From contig CAYMEK010000017.1 in the NCBI GenBank assembly GCA_964389305.1, positions 3,406 to 67,405 of the forward strand: a DNA stretch of 64,000 nt, given 5' to 3'. Both the position numbers and the translations under genes were made by a program. The notes under the pieces were generated by a model. It was not told the DNA's origin, ran no database searches, and saw only the letters and a program-made list of their open reading frames with translations. Numbering within the stretch: position 1 is the first letter of the stretch; each line of letters begins with the position of its first letter. The stretch is from CAYMEK01 sp964389305. GTDB taxonomy: Bacteria > Spirochaetota > Spirochaetia > SZUA-6 > DRHE01. Positions 1 to 7,147 of this stretch are shown one piece after another.

Positions 1-99
1 CGGCAGCTTGGCAACCGATTCCTGCTCCTGGGGCGTTTCGTGAGCAGGGCAGCACTGGTGGAAGACCTCCACGAGTGGGGACTTCAGCAGCGCCGGTGA
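1..99 (+). CDS. C-terminal tail of a protein cut by the window edge
   Basis: Frame 1 is open from the first base to a TGA at 97-99 and encodes 32 residues (starting RQLGNRFLLL, ending GLQQRR). The start lies outside the window. The tail is charged and helical in character, but too short to assign a family. It is called because the frame is open to the edge and ends about 110 bases before the next supported start. It could still be chance. Confidence 0.35.
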   Translation, partial: RQLGNRFLLLGRFVSRAALVEDLHEWGLQQRR

Positions 100-209
100 A
101 TCGGCTATAATTCCTCAAAAGGCGCTCATGCCGAAGTAGACGGTGGCGGCAAGTGGCCGGGGACGGCAAGCGGCCGGTGGTTTTTCTATTCTTTGTAGAG
201 GATACTCGA

Positions 210-710
210 ATGCGGCACAGACTGACTCTGCGCTCCAATCCACGGCTGATCGTTCTCATCCTGCTCCTTATCGGGCTGCCGGCCGGCGGCCTCCTTCTGC
301 TGATCTACGCCGGACTCCCGCTCGGAATCCTTGGCCTCGCCGCCGCTGGCTATCTGGACTATACCATGCTGCGTTTCCTGCACGGCCATGCACGCAGTTG
401 GGTGGAAACCACGGAATCGGAGCTCACCTGCCGCATGCCGGACGGGGAGCTGTTCTCCTTTCCCTGGGATTCGATTACGCTGGCCGGGTATTGTACCCAG
501 GAACGTGGGCGTCCCTTCCTGTTCGTCTGCGACCTGCGGGCGGACAAGCTGGTAACGATTCCCAAGGAATACAGCGATTTCGACATCCTGCATTCCGAGA
601 TACGAGCGCGCACGCCTTTTCGCAAGCTGTCCCTGGCTCGCGGGGAGACGATCCGGGACAGGCTGCAGAATATCCTGGAGATAGAAAAGCCCCCGGACTC
701 CTCGGGCTAA
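210..710 (+). CDS. small membrane protein with two transmembrane segments and a cytoplasmic PH-like tail
   Basis: This gene encodes 166 residues. A basic start (MRHRLTLRSN) is followed by two strongly hydrophobic segments at about residues 12-30 and 34-50 (LIVLILLLIGLPAG; LGILGLAAAGYL). The remaining soluble part resembles the bacterial PH / YcxB-like fold: beta-rich, with acidic and aromatic residues and a Trp near PFSWDSI-type strands. The ATG at 210 is preferred over an upstream start at 153 because a purine-rich stretch (agagga) lies just before it and the hydrophobic segment then sits near the N terminus. Function is unknown. The downstream TIR gene is convergent, so the two share no operon. 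Confidence 0.6.
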   Translation: MRHRLTLRSNPRLIVLILLLIGLPAGGLLLLIYAGLPLGILGLAAAGYLDYTMLRFLHGHARSWVETTESELTCRMPDGELFSFPWDSITLAGYCTQERGRPFLFVCDLRADKLVTIPKEYSDFDILHSEIRARTPFRKLSLARGETIRDRLQNILEIEKPPDSSG

Positions 711-743
711 GATCGGCCCCGAATCCCAACCTCAGGCGGTATT

Positions 744-1892
744 TCAGTTGTGAAGCTCGTTGCTCAACACCCGCTTGAGCTTATCGATGAACTCCTTATC
801 GACCATCTCGAATTTGTTGAAGTACTGCACGGTTCCGATCTGAAGCAGCAGCCCTTCGGAGAGCCCGGTGTTTTTCAGGTAGATCACTAGGATGTTCTTG
901 TTTGCGCTGGTGGCCAGGTTGATCTCATTGCGTACATTGCGGGATTCCACCGCGGTAGGGCTCATGAACACCATGAACTGCGTACTTTCCAGTATCGCCT
1001 TGCCCACCACTTCCGGCCACTCGTCGCCGGGCTCGATCCCCTCATCGTACCAGATCCGGTAACGGCTGGAATTGAGCTGCTTGATGACGCTGAATACCTC
1101 CTTCATATCCGGATGGGAATAGCTGACGAAAATATAGGGCATGGTGCCCCGGTAGGCGGGAAAAGGAGGCCGAACGGCCGGAGCCTTTTTCTCCACACCG
1201 TGGGCCGCCAAGGCTTTCCGCAGCGCGCCTCGCTTCGCGGCCTGGGATTTCCTGGCCGCGCTCACTTTTTTCCCAGCGCGCGGCTTCTTCGCCCCCGCCG
1301 GCCGCGCCGCAGCCTTGCGAGTGGTCCCGGCTGCTTTCTTCAAGGCGCCGGGCCGGCGAGCTGAGGCCTTACGGGTCGCCGTCCTGGCCGTCTTCCTCAC
1401 GCGCTTCCTGGCCGCGGCCGTGCCGGTGGTTGCGGAGGCCGAGACCCTGCCGGCCGTTTTCCGTCCGGTCACGGTGCTGCTTCTTCCGGCAGCCTTCTTC
1501 GCCCCGGTTCTCTTCTTTGGCGTCAAGCTCTTCTTTAAAGAGCGTTTTTTAGCCGTAGCGCCACTGCGGGCAGAGGTCTTACCGGAAGCTGTCTGTCGAG
1601 TGGAAGCCTTGGCCGCAGTAGCTCTTCTCCCCGCCTTCCTGGTCGCCGGTTTACGGGTGCCGCTCTTTCCTTTCCCCGCCTTTTTGGCCTTCGCACCCGC
1701 TGCGCTCTTCTTCGCTGCGACGCTCTTAGTACGGCCGCTCCTGGCCCGGGCGCTTTTCAGCTTCCCGGAGCCGGTCGCTTTCTTGCTTGCCGTCCTGCCC
1801 GCCTTTTTTACGGAGCTTTTCCTCCCCGCGGCTTTCCTGCCCCTTCCCGCGCGTGCTGATTTCGCACCTGTGGAGCTACTCTTCTTAAGCAT
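744..1892 (-). CDS. histone-H1-like Lys/Ala-rich region fused to a C-terminal TIR domain
   Basis: The protein has 382 residues. Residues 1 to about 235 are almost only Lys, Ala, Arg, Ser, Thr and Gly with repeated KKA, GRK and ATR units, like the C-terminal tail of histone H1 or bacterial HU/H1 homologues, and should bind nucleic acid. Residues 251-382 form a compact TIR (TIR_2) domain: strand YIFVSYSH, the YDEGIEPGDEW loop, and MSPTAVESRNVRNEI, in which Glu323 matches the catalytic glutamate of NAD-cleaving TIR enzymes. The ATG at 1892 is chosen because AGGTGGGGAG precedes it; the GTG at 1910 would overlap that site. It starts 36 bases after the cyclase gene and is probably co-transcribed with it. 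The fusion is unusual. NADase activity and DNA binding are inferred from motif and composition only. Confidence 0.8.
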   Translation of the reverse strand: MLKKSSSTGAKSARAGRGRKAAGRKSSVKKAGRTASKKATGSGKLKSARARSGRTKSVAAKKSAAGAKAKKAGKGKSGTRKPATRKAGRRATAAKASTRQTASGKTSARSGATAKKRSLKKSLTPKKRTGAKKAAGRSSTVTGRKTAGRVSASATTGTAAARKRVRKTARTATRKASARRPGALKKAAGTTRKAAARPAGAKKPRAGKKVSAARKSQAAKRGALRKALAAHGVEKKAPAVRPPFPAYRGTMPYIFVSYSHPDMKEVFSVIKQLNSSRYRIWYDEGIEPGDEWPEVVGKAILESTQFMVFMSPTAVESRNVRNEINLATSANKNILVIYLKNTGLSEGLLLQIGTVQYFNKFEMVDKEFIDKLKRVLSNELHN

Positions 1893-1928
1893 ACCGTCTG
1901 CTCTCCCCACCTTGAATCATCGGTCAAA

Positions 1929-3899
1929 TCACTCTATCTCAGTTTTCCTTTTTATATGATATATCGGGTAACTGCCGAACTCCTTCGGCAGGACGATGAC
2001 ACCGACGTACTTGCACTCCAGGAGACTATTGCGGTTGGCCAGCAGAAAAGCCGCAAACGGCTCGCTGGCGTACACATTTCCGGGACTGGTGATGGGCTCG
2101 ATCCGCGCCGCCTGGTTGACGTGGGAGCCGAAAAAGTTTAGCCGCCTGAGCACCGGTTCCTGGGCAAAGTATACCGGCCCGACATGGAGGCCGATGCGGA
2201 TGTTGAGGTCCCCGGGAAGACCCAGAGTTTCCCAGTCTGTCTCCCGGACCATGTCCCTGAGCTCCATCGCATATTCCGCCGCGGACAGCAGATCCTCGAA
2301 CACGAAACAGATCGCATCCCCCCAAATGTTCTTGTAGATCGGCTTGTAGCCGGAGTTCCTCAGGCGGCTGGAAAGCGTACCGAGAAATCCCTTGATGTAG
2401 CGGGGAAATTGCTCCTCCTCCAAACGGCTGAACCCGACCAGGTCGGCGAACAGTATGGCCACGATCTCTCGCCCCACTTCATCCGGGCGTCCCCGGAAAC
2501 GGCCGCGGAGGCCGCGAATCCCGGCCGGGGGCCTGCGACGCGCGATGATGCGGCTCCTGCCTCGCGGGAGATCCACCAGCTCGCCGCTCCGGCTGTCGAT
2601 TACGCTCAGGGGAAATCCCAGGGATTCCCATATTTCGACGAACTCGGAGGTTCCTCCCGCCGCCCCGTTGCGGTTCCTGTCCCAAACCGCAATCAGATGA
2701 GGTTCGGTCTCCAGGAGCTGACTTCTCAGGATCGCCTGTCCCATGATAATGGTGTTGGCATAGGCGAAAAGAAGGTCATCCCCCCCGTAGCGACCGCGGT
2801 TGGCCTGGCTTATCTTGAAGGCTCGGGCCAGAGCCCGGTCCGCGCGGTTTATCCACTCTTCGCCGGCGAAGTTCACACTGGTGTGGTAAAAATCCTCCCG
2901 GTCGAACGGCAGGATGACGTTGCTTTCGCCTCCCCTGGCCTGCAGGCACTCGAGAAAAAGGACATCCGAGCCGCAGGCGGCCGAGGAGTAGCCGATGCTG
3001 CCTCGAAGCCGGTGCAGTAGCTGCCCGATCTGTTCTTTCACCTTCAGCACGGAAGCGAACGGAAAGCGGGGTTTTCTGCGGGTCGGAGCATCGAGCATGT
3101 GGCCGGTGAAGGCCAGCACCGGAGGGATCTTCAAAGCAGCCAGCACCTCCTCCTCTACCTCGGTATAGCGGCTGAGGAGCTTCAACTGGCGCTTGGTGCT
3201 GGCCAGGCTGGCATAGTTTTTGTCGGCTATCCTGCGCGCCAGGGAGTAGTACCTGAGCGCCTCATTGTGTTTCCCTAACAGGATGAAGGCTTCGCCGAGG
3301 GTGGCGATCAGCCAGTAGTCTCTCTTGTTTTCCTCCTGCTTGAGACTGCCGCTGCAGATGTTGATCACCATCCGGGCCAGCTTGCGGGCCCTTCCCATGT
3401 CGCCCATGATCAGGCTCAAGGAAGCGGCATTGATCCCAGAATAATTGCCCCGTGTGGAAATAAACGCTTTGAGGTAGAGGTTGCGGGATTTGTTCAGGTA
3501 GGAGTTCTTGGGAGCCCCGCCGCTGGAAATCAGCCACATCTCCTTGTAGACCCGGCCCAGAATCCCGAGAGTCTCCTCGTCCATGTGCCCTTCTCGGACC
3601 AGATTGCCGAGAAGGTCCCGAGCTTTCAGCAGATACCCGCATTTGATCAGGGACAGTCCGAATAGCTGGGTCAGGCGCAGGTTGCCGGGGAAATGGCGCA
3701 AGCCGTCCTCGAGCACATCGTAGGCGAACATGGTCTGCCCGACCTTGTCGGCCAGCTCTCCCAGGCGGATGTAGAAATAGGGTTCCCGGGCCCACATCGA
3801 TTCGTCCCTGGCGGACCACAGATCGTGGATCGCCGTGCTCAGATCCGCCCGCTTCTGGTCCAGGTACTTGTCGAAGCTCTGCTTATCACCATCGATCAT
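1929..3899 (-). CDS. TPR / SLOG-like / class III nucleotidyl cyclase protein
   Basis: The protein has 656 residues in three parts. Residues 1-255 are helical TPR-like repeats, as in proteins carrying a MAP3K TRAF-binding-like region. Residues 260-440 resemble a SLOG/Rossmann nucleotide-sensing domain (AFTGHMLDAP, AACGSDVLFLECL, ILPFDREDFYHTSV). Residues 478-650 are a class III cyclase catalytic domain: metal-binding Asp486 in ILFADLVGFS, Asp528 in KNIWGDAI, and the transition-state pair Asn595 and Arg599 in VNQAARI. The substrate-lysine position lies in the KNIWGD variant, so ATP or GTP preference cannot be read. The ATG at 3899 has no clear ribosome site. The TIR gene follows after 36 bases and a ComFB gene is divergent, which suggests a sensor that makes a cyclic nucleotide. 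The SLOG assignment is by pattern and less certain than the cyclase. Confidence 0.82.
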   Translation of the reverse strand: MIDGDKQSFDKYLDQKRADLSTAIHDLWSARDESMWAREPYFYIRLGELADKVGQTMFAYDVLEDGLRHFPGNLRLTQLFGLSLIKCGYLLKARDLLGNLVREGHMDEETLGILGRVYKEMWLISSGGAPKNSYLNKSRNLYLKAFISTRGNYSGINAASLSLIMGDMGRARKLARMVINICSGSLKQEENKRDYWLIATLGEAFILLGKHNEALRYYSLARRIADKNYASLASTKRQLKLLSRYTEVEEEVLAALKIPPVLAFTGHMLDAPTRRKPRFPFASVLKVKEQIGQLLHRLRGSIGYSSAACGSDVLFLECLQARGGESNVILPFDREDFYHTSVNFAGEEWINRADRALARAFKISQANRGRYGGDDLLFAYANTIIMGQAILRSQLLETEPHLIAVWDRNRNGAAGGTSEFVEIWESLGFPLSVIDSRSGELVDLPRGRSRIIARRRPPAGIRGLRGRFRGRPDEVGREIVAILFADLVGFSRLEEEQFPRYIKGFLGTLSSRLRNSGYKPIYKNIWGDAICFVFEDLLSAAEYAMELRDMVRETDWETLGLPGDLNIRIGLHVGPVYFAQEPVLRRLNFFGSHVNQAARIEPITSPGNVYASEPFAAFLLANRNSLLECKYVGVIVLPKEFGSYPIYHIKRKTEIE

Positions 3900-3968
3900 A
3901 GTCTAACAGCGCTTTATGGCTACCAGTATACTTCATCTATTCGAAAATTAAATGCTAAAAGAGATGGC

Positions 3969-3998
3969 TTGATAATACTCGGCCTGCCGGGCTATGCT
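3969..3998 (+). promoter_or_regulatory. candidate sigma-70 promoter of the ComFB gene, nearly leaderless
   Basis: TTGATA (3969-3974) and TATGCT (3993-3998) are 18 bases apart and end only 17 bases before the ATG at 4016. Transcription would start at about 4005, leaving roughly a 10-base leader. This fits the absence of a Shine-Dalgarno sequence. It is a motif match only. Confidence 0.4.
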
Positions 3999-4015
3999 GT
4001 TCAGCACACACGTTC

Positions 4016-4723
4016 ATGAAGCTGAAAAATTACCAAGAAGATCTCGTCCTCTATGTTGCCGACATCGTGATGAAGGACCGGCCGGACGTGAAAGCGAGCG
4101 GCGACCTGCTCCACGACGTGGCCGCCTACACACTCAACCGGCTGCCGCCGCGCTATATCATGAGCGAGCGGGGCTTCACTCGCCTAGCGGCCGACCACTG
4201 GTTCGATGCGGAGAGCGATGACGGGTTAGCCGGCCTGGTGGAAGTGTTGATCCTGGTCAACAGGGCTATCGACATCGTGAAAAGCCGCCGAAAACCCGAG
4301 AGGCAGCCGGAAGCCGCTGCAGGCGAACAGGATGAGATTCCCGATGTCCGCAAATACTGGCACAACCTTCCCTACCTGATCGGGCGGATTCTCGACCAAA
4401 GCACCGGGAAACCCGTTCTAAATGCTTCGGTCCATATCTACATAAACAACCATGTGGCCGAGCCCGCCGAAAAAGGCTGGCTGAATCCCTATCGCACCAA
4501 CGCTGCGACCCGGGGATTTTTCAGTTTCCTGCCCAGACCGGTACGCTCCCGCTCGAAGCTCAAGCGCTTCAGCCTCAAGCTGTCCATCGAGCACGCCGAG
4601 TTCCAGCCTCTGGTACTGGAAAAAACCATAGAGACGCCGGGGGAGCTTACCACCCCGCAGTTCATCCGCAGCGACCAGATCCTCAATCTGGACAACGCCT
4701 ACCTGCGGCCCAAAGAATCCTGA
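4016..4723 (+). CDS. ComFB-domain protein with an extra C-terminal beta-rich domain
   Basis: The product has 235 residues. Residues 1-55 match the ComFB family, named for a late competence protein: NYQEDLV near the start, then AAYTLNRLPPRYIMSERG, the family signature around LNRLPP. The Cys residues often seen before it are absent (DLLHDVAAYT instead). Residues 55-100 are helical and charged. Residues 115-235 look like a carboxypeptidase-regulatory or prealbumin-like beta domain (LIGRILDQSTGKPVLNASVHIY). Some cyanobacterial ComFB proteins are reported receptors for cyclic dinucleotides. The divergent gene here is a class III cyclase, so a link to nucleotide signalling is an inference. No Shine-Dalgarno precedes the ATG; a promoter sits 17 bases upstream. 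Confidence 0.72.
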   Translation: MKLKNYQEDLVLYVADIVMKDRPDVKASGDLLHDVAAYTLNRLPPRYIMSERGFTRLAADHWFDAESDDGLAGLVEVLILVNRAIDIVKSRRKPERQPEAAAGEQDEIPDVRKYWHNLPYLIGRILDQSTGKPVLNASVHIYINNHVAEPAEKGWLNPYRTNAATRGFFSFLPRPVRSRSKLKRFSLKLSIEHAEFQPLVLEKTIETPGELTTPQFIRSDQILNLDNAYLRPKES

Positions 4724-4745
4724 AGCCGAATCGCGATTGTCGGCC

Positions 4746-5663
4746 ATGCGCAGCGTTACCCTGAAGACCGCCGCCTCTTACCTGACCGTGTACCTGGTAT
4801 GGGGCTCAACCTACTTCTTTATCAAGATGGCGGTGGCCAGTTTTACTCCCTATTCGGTGGTGGGATTTCGCTTTACGGTGGGTGGACTGCTGCTGCTGAG
4901 CCTGGCCCTGGTCTCCAAGGCAGTGCGCCGGCCGCTGTCGCTGCGCTCCGTTGCTTCCTCGATGCTGCTCGGCACGCTGCTGCTGATCGGTGCAAACGGC
5001 CTGGTCACCATAGCCGAACAGAAGGTGGACAGCTACGTTGTGGCCCTGGTCATGGCTTCCGTGCCTCTGGCCGTGGCCTTCTTCGACCGGGTCCTGTTCC
5101 GAAAGACCATTACCTGGATCCGTCTGGCCGGGATCTTCACTGGTTTTGCAGGCGTGGCCCTGCTGCTGTATGACGGTCAGTCCCTGCGGGCCAGCCTGGA
5201 TCCTCACACCTTGATGGTACTGGCCGCCATGCTGCTCTGGTCGCTCGGCACCAGTCTGGCTCACCGCCTGCCCCTGCCTCCGGACAGCCGGCTGAACAGC
5301 GGCATCCAGATGCTGTTCGCCGGGCTGGTGTCGCTGCTCCTGGTTCTGCTCTCCGGGCGCCCACTGCTCCAGGTCTCCTCTCCACCGAGCCTTCCATCCC
5401 TGCTCGGTCTCTCCTACCTGGCTATAGTCGGCTCCCTGGCCATCACCGCTTACACCTTCCTGATCGTGAATGAACCGACCAGCCGGGTAGTGAGTTACGC
5501 CCTGGTCAATCCAGGAATAGCGGTCGCCCTGGGCCTTCTGCTCGGTCAGGAGACCCCCGCCGTTTACATGGCCGCCGGCCTGCCGCTGATCCTGGTCGGT
5601 CTGGGTACCATGCTCTACGGGGAATCGATCTTGAAGGCCTTGAAGCAAAAGAAAAAAGTCTAG
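4746..5663 (+). CDS. EamA / DMT family transporter
   Basis: The 305-residue product is a ten-helix inner-membrane protein built from two EamA repeats. The first begins with the hallmark YLVWGSTYFFIKMAVASF, and the second starts near residue 150 (LMVLAAMLLWSLGTSLAHRL). It ends with the basic tail ALKQKKKV. Family members such as YedA and RhaT-like proteins export amino acids, drugs or metabolites; the substrate cannot be read here. The ATG at 4746 is chosen over a TTG at 4737. It lies 22 bases after the ComFB gene on the same strand and may be transcribed with it, but no functional link is evident. Confidence 0.88.
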   Translation: MRSVTLKTAASYLTVYLVWGSTYFFIKMAVASFTPYSVVGFRFTVGGLLLLSLALVSKAVRRPLSLRSVASSMLLGTLLLIGANGLVTIAEQKVDSYVVALVMASVPLAVAFFDRVLFRKTITWIRLAGIFTGFAGVALLLYDGQSLRASLDPHTLMVLAAMLLWSLGTSLAHRLPLPPDSRLNSGIQMLFAGLVSLLLVLLSGRPLLQVSSPPSLPSLLGLSYLAIVGSLAITAYTFLIVNEPTSRVVSYALVNPGIAVALGLLLGQETPAVYMAAGLPLILVGLGTMLYGESILKALKQKKKV

Positions 5664-5726
5664 CGCCCGGCCGGCGGCCCTCCGCCTGTACCTGCGTAGC
5701 ACCCACGGGACCCCTGGCAATTTTTC

Positions 5727-5754
5727 TTGACAAATAGCGGCCATAGTGTACAAT
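5727..5754 (+). promoter_or_regulatory. sigma-70 promoter of the first sugar importer operon
   Basis: A consensus TTGACA (5727-5732) is followed after 16 bases by TACAAT (5749-5754). The transcription start would fall at about 5761, right at the LacI-type palindromes. The importer binding-protein ATG lies at 5822 behind an AAGGAGGG ribosome site. Confidence 0.7.
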
Positions 5755-5764
5755 AAATCAAGGG

Positions 5765-5790
5765 TTAAACCGGTTTAATTAACCGGTTTA
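5765..5790 (+). promoter_or_regulatory. tandem LacI-family operators
   Basis: TTAAACCGGTTTAA (5765-5778) is a perfect 14-base palindrome with the central CG typical of LacI-family operators. A second copy, TTAACCGGTTTA (5779-5790), with one imperfect position, follows directly. They sit just after the -10 element, so bound repressor would block initiation or early elongation. The likely ligand is the LacI protein encoded by the last gene of this operon (9506-10552), giving autoregulation. Confidence 0.65.
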
Positions 5791-5821
5791 CCTACCCATC
5801 ACAACAAGGAGGGATTCTGTC

Positions 5822-7051
5822 ATGAAAAAAGCCATCGCGATTCTCCTGCTTGTGCTGGTAGCCAGCGCCGGCTTCGCGCAGAAGCTCGAGCTGTACTACT
5901 ATAAACAGGAGATCCAGGCCGGCATGAAGACGCTGGTGGACGCCTTCGCCAGGGCCAACCCGGGAATCTCCATCGAGCTGCTCATCATCCCCAACGACGC
6001 GGATGCCACCATGGCCGCCCGGGCGGCTTCGGGAAAGCTCTCGGAGATCCTGCAGATGCAGTCCTACTCGCGAGTGTTCGAGTACGCCCAAAAAGGATAC
6101 CTGGTCGACATCTCCAGGGAGCCGGTAATGGGGAAAGCCATCCCGTCGGGCAAACCGGCAGTAACCTGGAACGGCAAACAGTGGGCCGTGCCCATGGACT
6201 TCGCCGGCATCGGAATCATCTACAACAAGGATATCTTCGCCGGCAAAGGCCTGCAGCCCCCGTCCACCTACCGCGATCTGGAACGTATCGCCCGAACTCT
6301 GAAATCGGGCGGCATGACCCCCTTCGCCGGGCTGCTCAAGGAGAACTGGTCCATCGGCCATTTCATCACCCTGGTGCACACCAACCTCCTGGCCGAGAAA
6401 GGGATCTCCGTCGAGAAGTTCATCGCCGATATGGATGCGGGCAGGACGAGCTACGGGGTGGTGGACACCAAAAAGCTGTTCTCCATCATCGACTTCTACC
6501 GGGCCAACATGGACTCCAATGCCGAAGAGATGAACTGGAACGAGCAGCAGGCCTCCTTCGCCGGCGGCAACTCGGCTATGATGGTGCAGGGGTTGTGGTC
6601 CTACGGCGCCGCTATCGACACCAATCCCAGTCTGGATTGCGGCTTCGTACCCTTCCCCGTATTCAACGATCCGTCCATGAACAAGTTCTACGCCGACGTG
6701 GATTCCTGCTTCGGCATCTCGGCTCAGGCCTCGCCGGACAGGCAGCAGGCGGCCAGGAAATTTCTCGAGTGGCTGGCTACACCCCAGGCCATCAAGATCT
6801 GGACCACCGACTGCAAGCTGACCTCGTCCTTCAAAGGCGCCGACATGTCCTCTCTGAAGCCACCCTTCGGGCAGCTCATGTCCACGGTGGAGAAAAACGG
6901 GGCCTATCCCTGGGCGTTCTCCATGTATCCCACCGCGGTGTTCGAGGACGCCTGCAAGAACGGCGCCCAACAGTACGTGTTCAAGAAAAAGTCAGCCGAA
7001 GCGGTCATCGCCGACATCGACAAGATGTGGCGGGAAGCCAGAAAGCGTTAA
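5822..7051 (+). CDS. sugar ABC importer, extracellular solute-binding protein (family 1)
   Basis: The 409-residue precursor has a signal peptide (MKKAIAILLLVLVASAGFAQ) with a signal peptidase I type site and no lipobox Cys. The mature part has family 1 solute-binding features: ELYYYKQEIQAGMKTLVDAF at the start, AVPMDFAGIGIIYNKDIF for the hinge-lobe strand, and MMVQGLWSYGAAI. The ATG at 5822 follows AAGGAGGG. It is the first gene of a binding protein-permease-permease-LacI operon, so it captures a mono- or oligosaccharide in the periplasm. No glycosidase lies in the operon, so the sugar cannot be named. Transcription is probably controlled by the tandem operators upstream. Confidence 0.9.
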   Translation: MKKAIAILLLVLVASAGFAQKLELYYYKQEIQAGMKTLVDAFARANPGISIELLIIPNDADATMAARAASGKLSEILQMQSYSRVFEYAQKGYLVDISREPVMGKAIPSGKPAVTWNGKQWAVPMDFAGIGIIYNKDIFAGKGLQPPSTYRDLERIARTLKSGGMTPFAGLLKENWSIGHFITLVHTNLLAEKGISVEKFIADMDAGRTSYGVVDTKKLFSIIDFYRANMDSNAEEMNWNEQQASFAGGNSAMMVQGLWSYGAAIDTNPSLDCGFVPFPVFNDPSMNKFYADVDSCFGISAQASPDRQQAARKFLEWLATPQAIKIWTTDCKLTSSFKGADMSSLKPPFGQLMSTVEKNGAYPWAFSMYPTAVFEDACKNGAQQYVFKKKSAEAVIADIDKMWREARKR

Positions 7052-7068
7052 AACGGCGGAGTGACCCT

Positions 7069-7096
7069 TGTGGGGAGGCAAAACCGCCTCCCCACA
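7069..7096 (+). other. intercistronic hairpin after the binding-protein gene
   Basis: TGTGGGGAGGC (7069-7079) and GCCTCCCCACA (7086-7096) form a perfect 11-bp stem with a 6-base loop, 17 bases after the binding-protein stop codon. No T tract follows, so it is not a classic terminator. Hairpins placed like this usually protect the upstream message, giving more binding protein than permease. Similar stems follow the other two binding-protein genes in this window. Confidence 0.7.
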
Positions 7097-7147
7097 CCTG
7101 TTCCATATGAAGCGCACGCTCGAGGAGCACGCGCAGGGGAGTTGCTT

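Noticed and set aside
1200..1880. KA-rich coding region as a tandem DNA repeat or CRISPR-like array
   Set aside because: The units are degenerate at DNA level, unequal in length and in one open frame ending in a TIR domain. No spacers of constant size exist.
1315..1959. Plus-strand open frame opposite the KA-rich region
   Set aside because: A hydrophobic-looking translation arises because Lys/Ala codons read backwards give Phe/Leu/Ala. No ribosome site or family is present.
5792..6970. Long minus-strand open frame (392 codons) opposite the binding-protein gene
   Set aside because: It is the antisense of a clear binding-protein gene and reads as His/Gly/Val-rich text with no domain or ribosome site.
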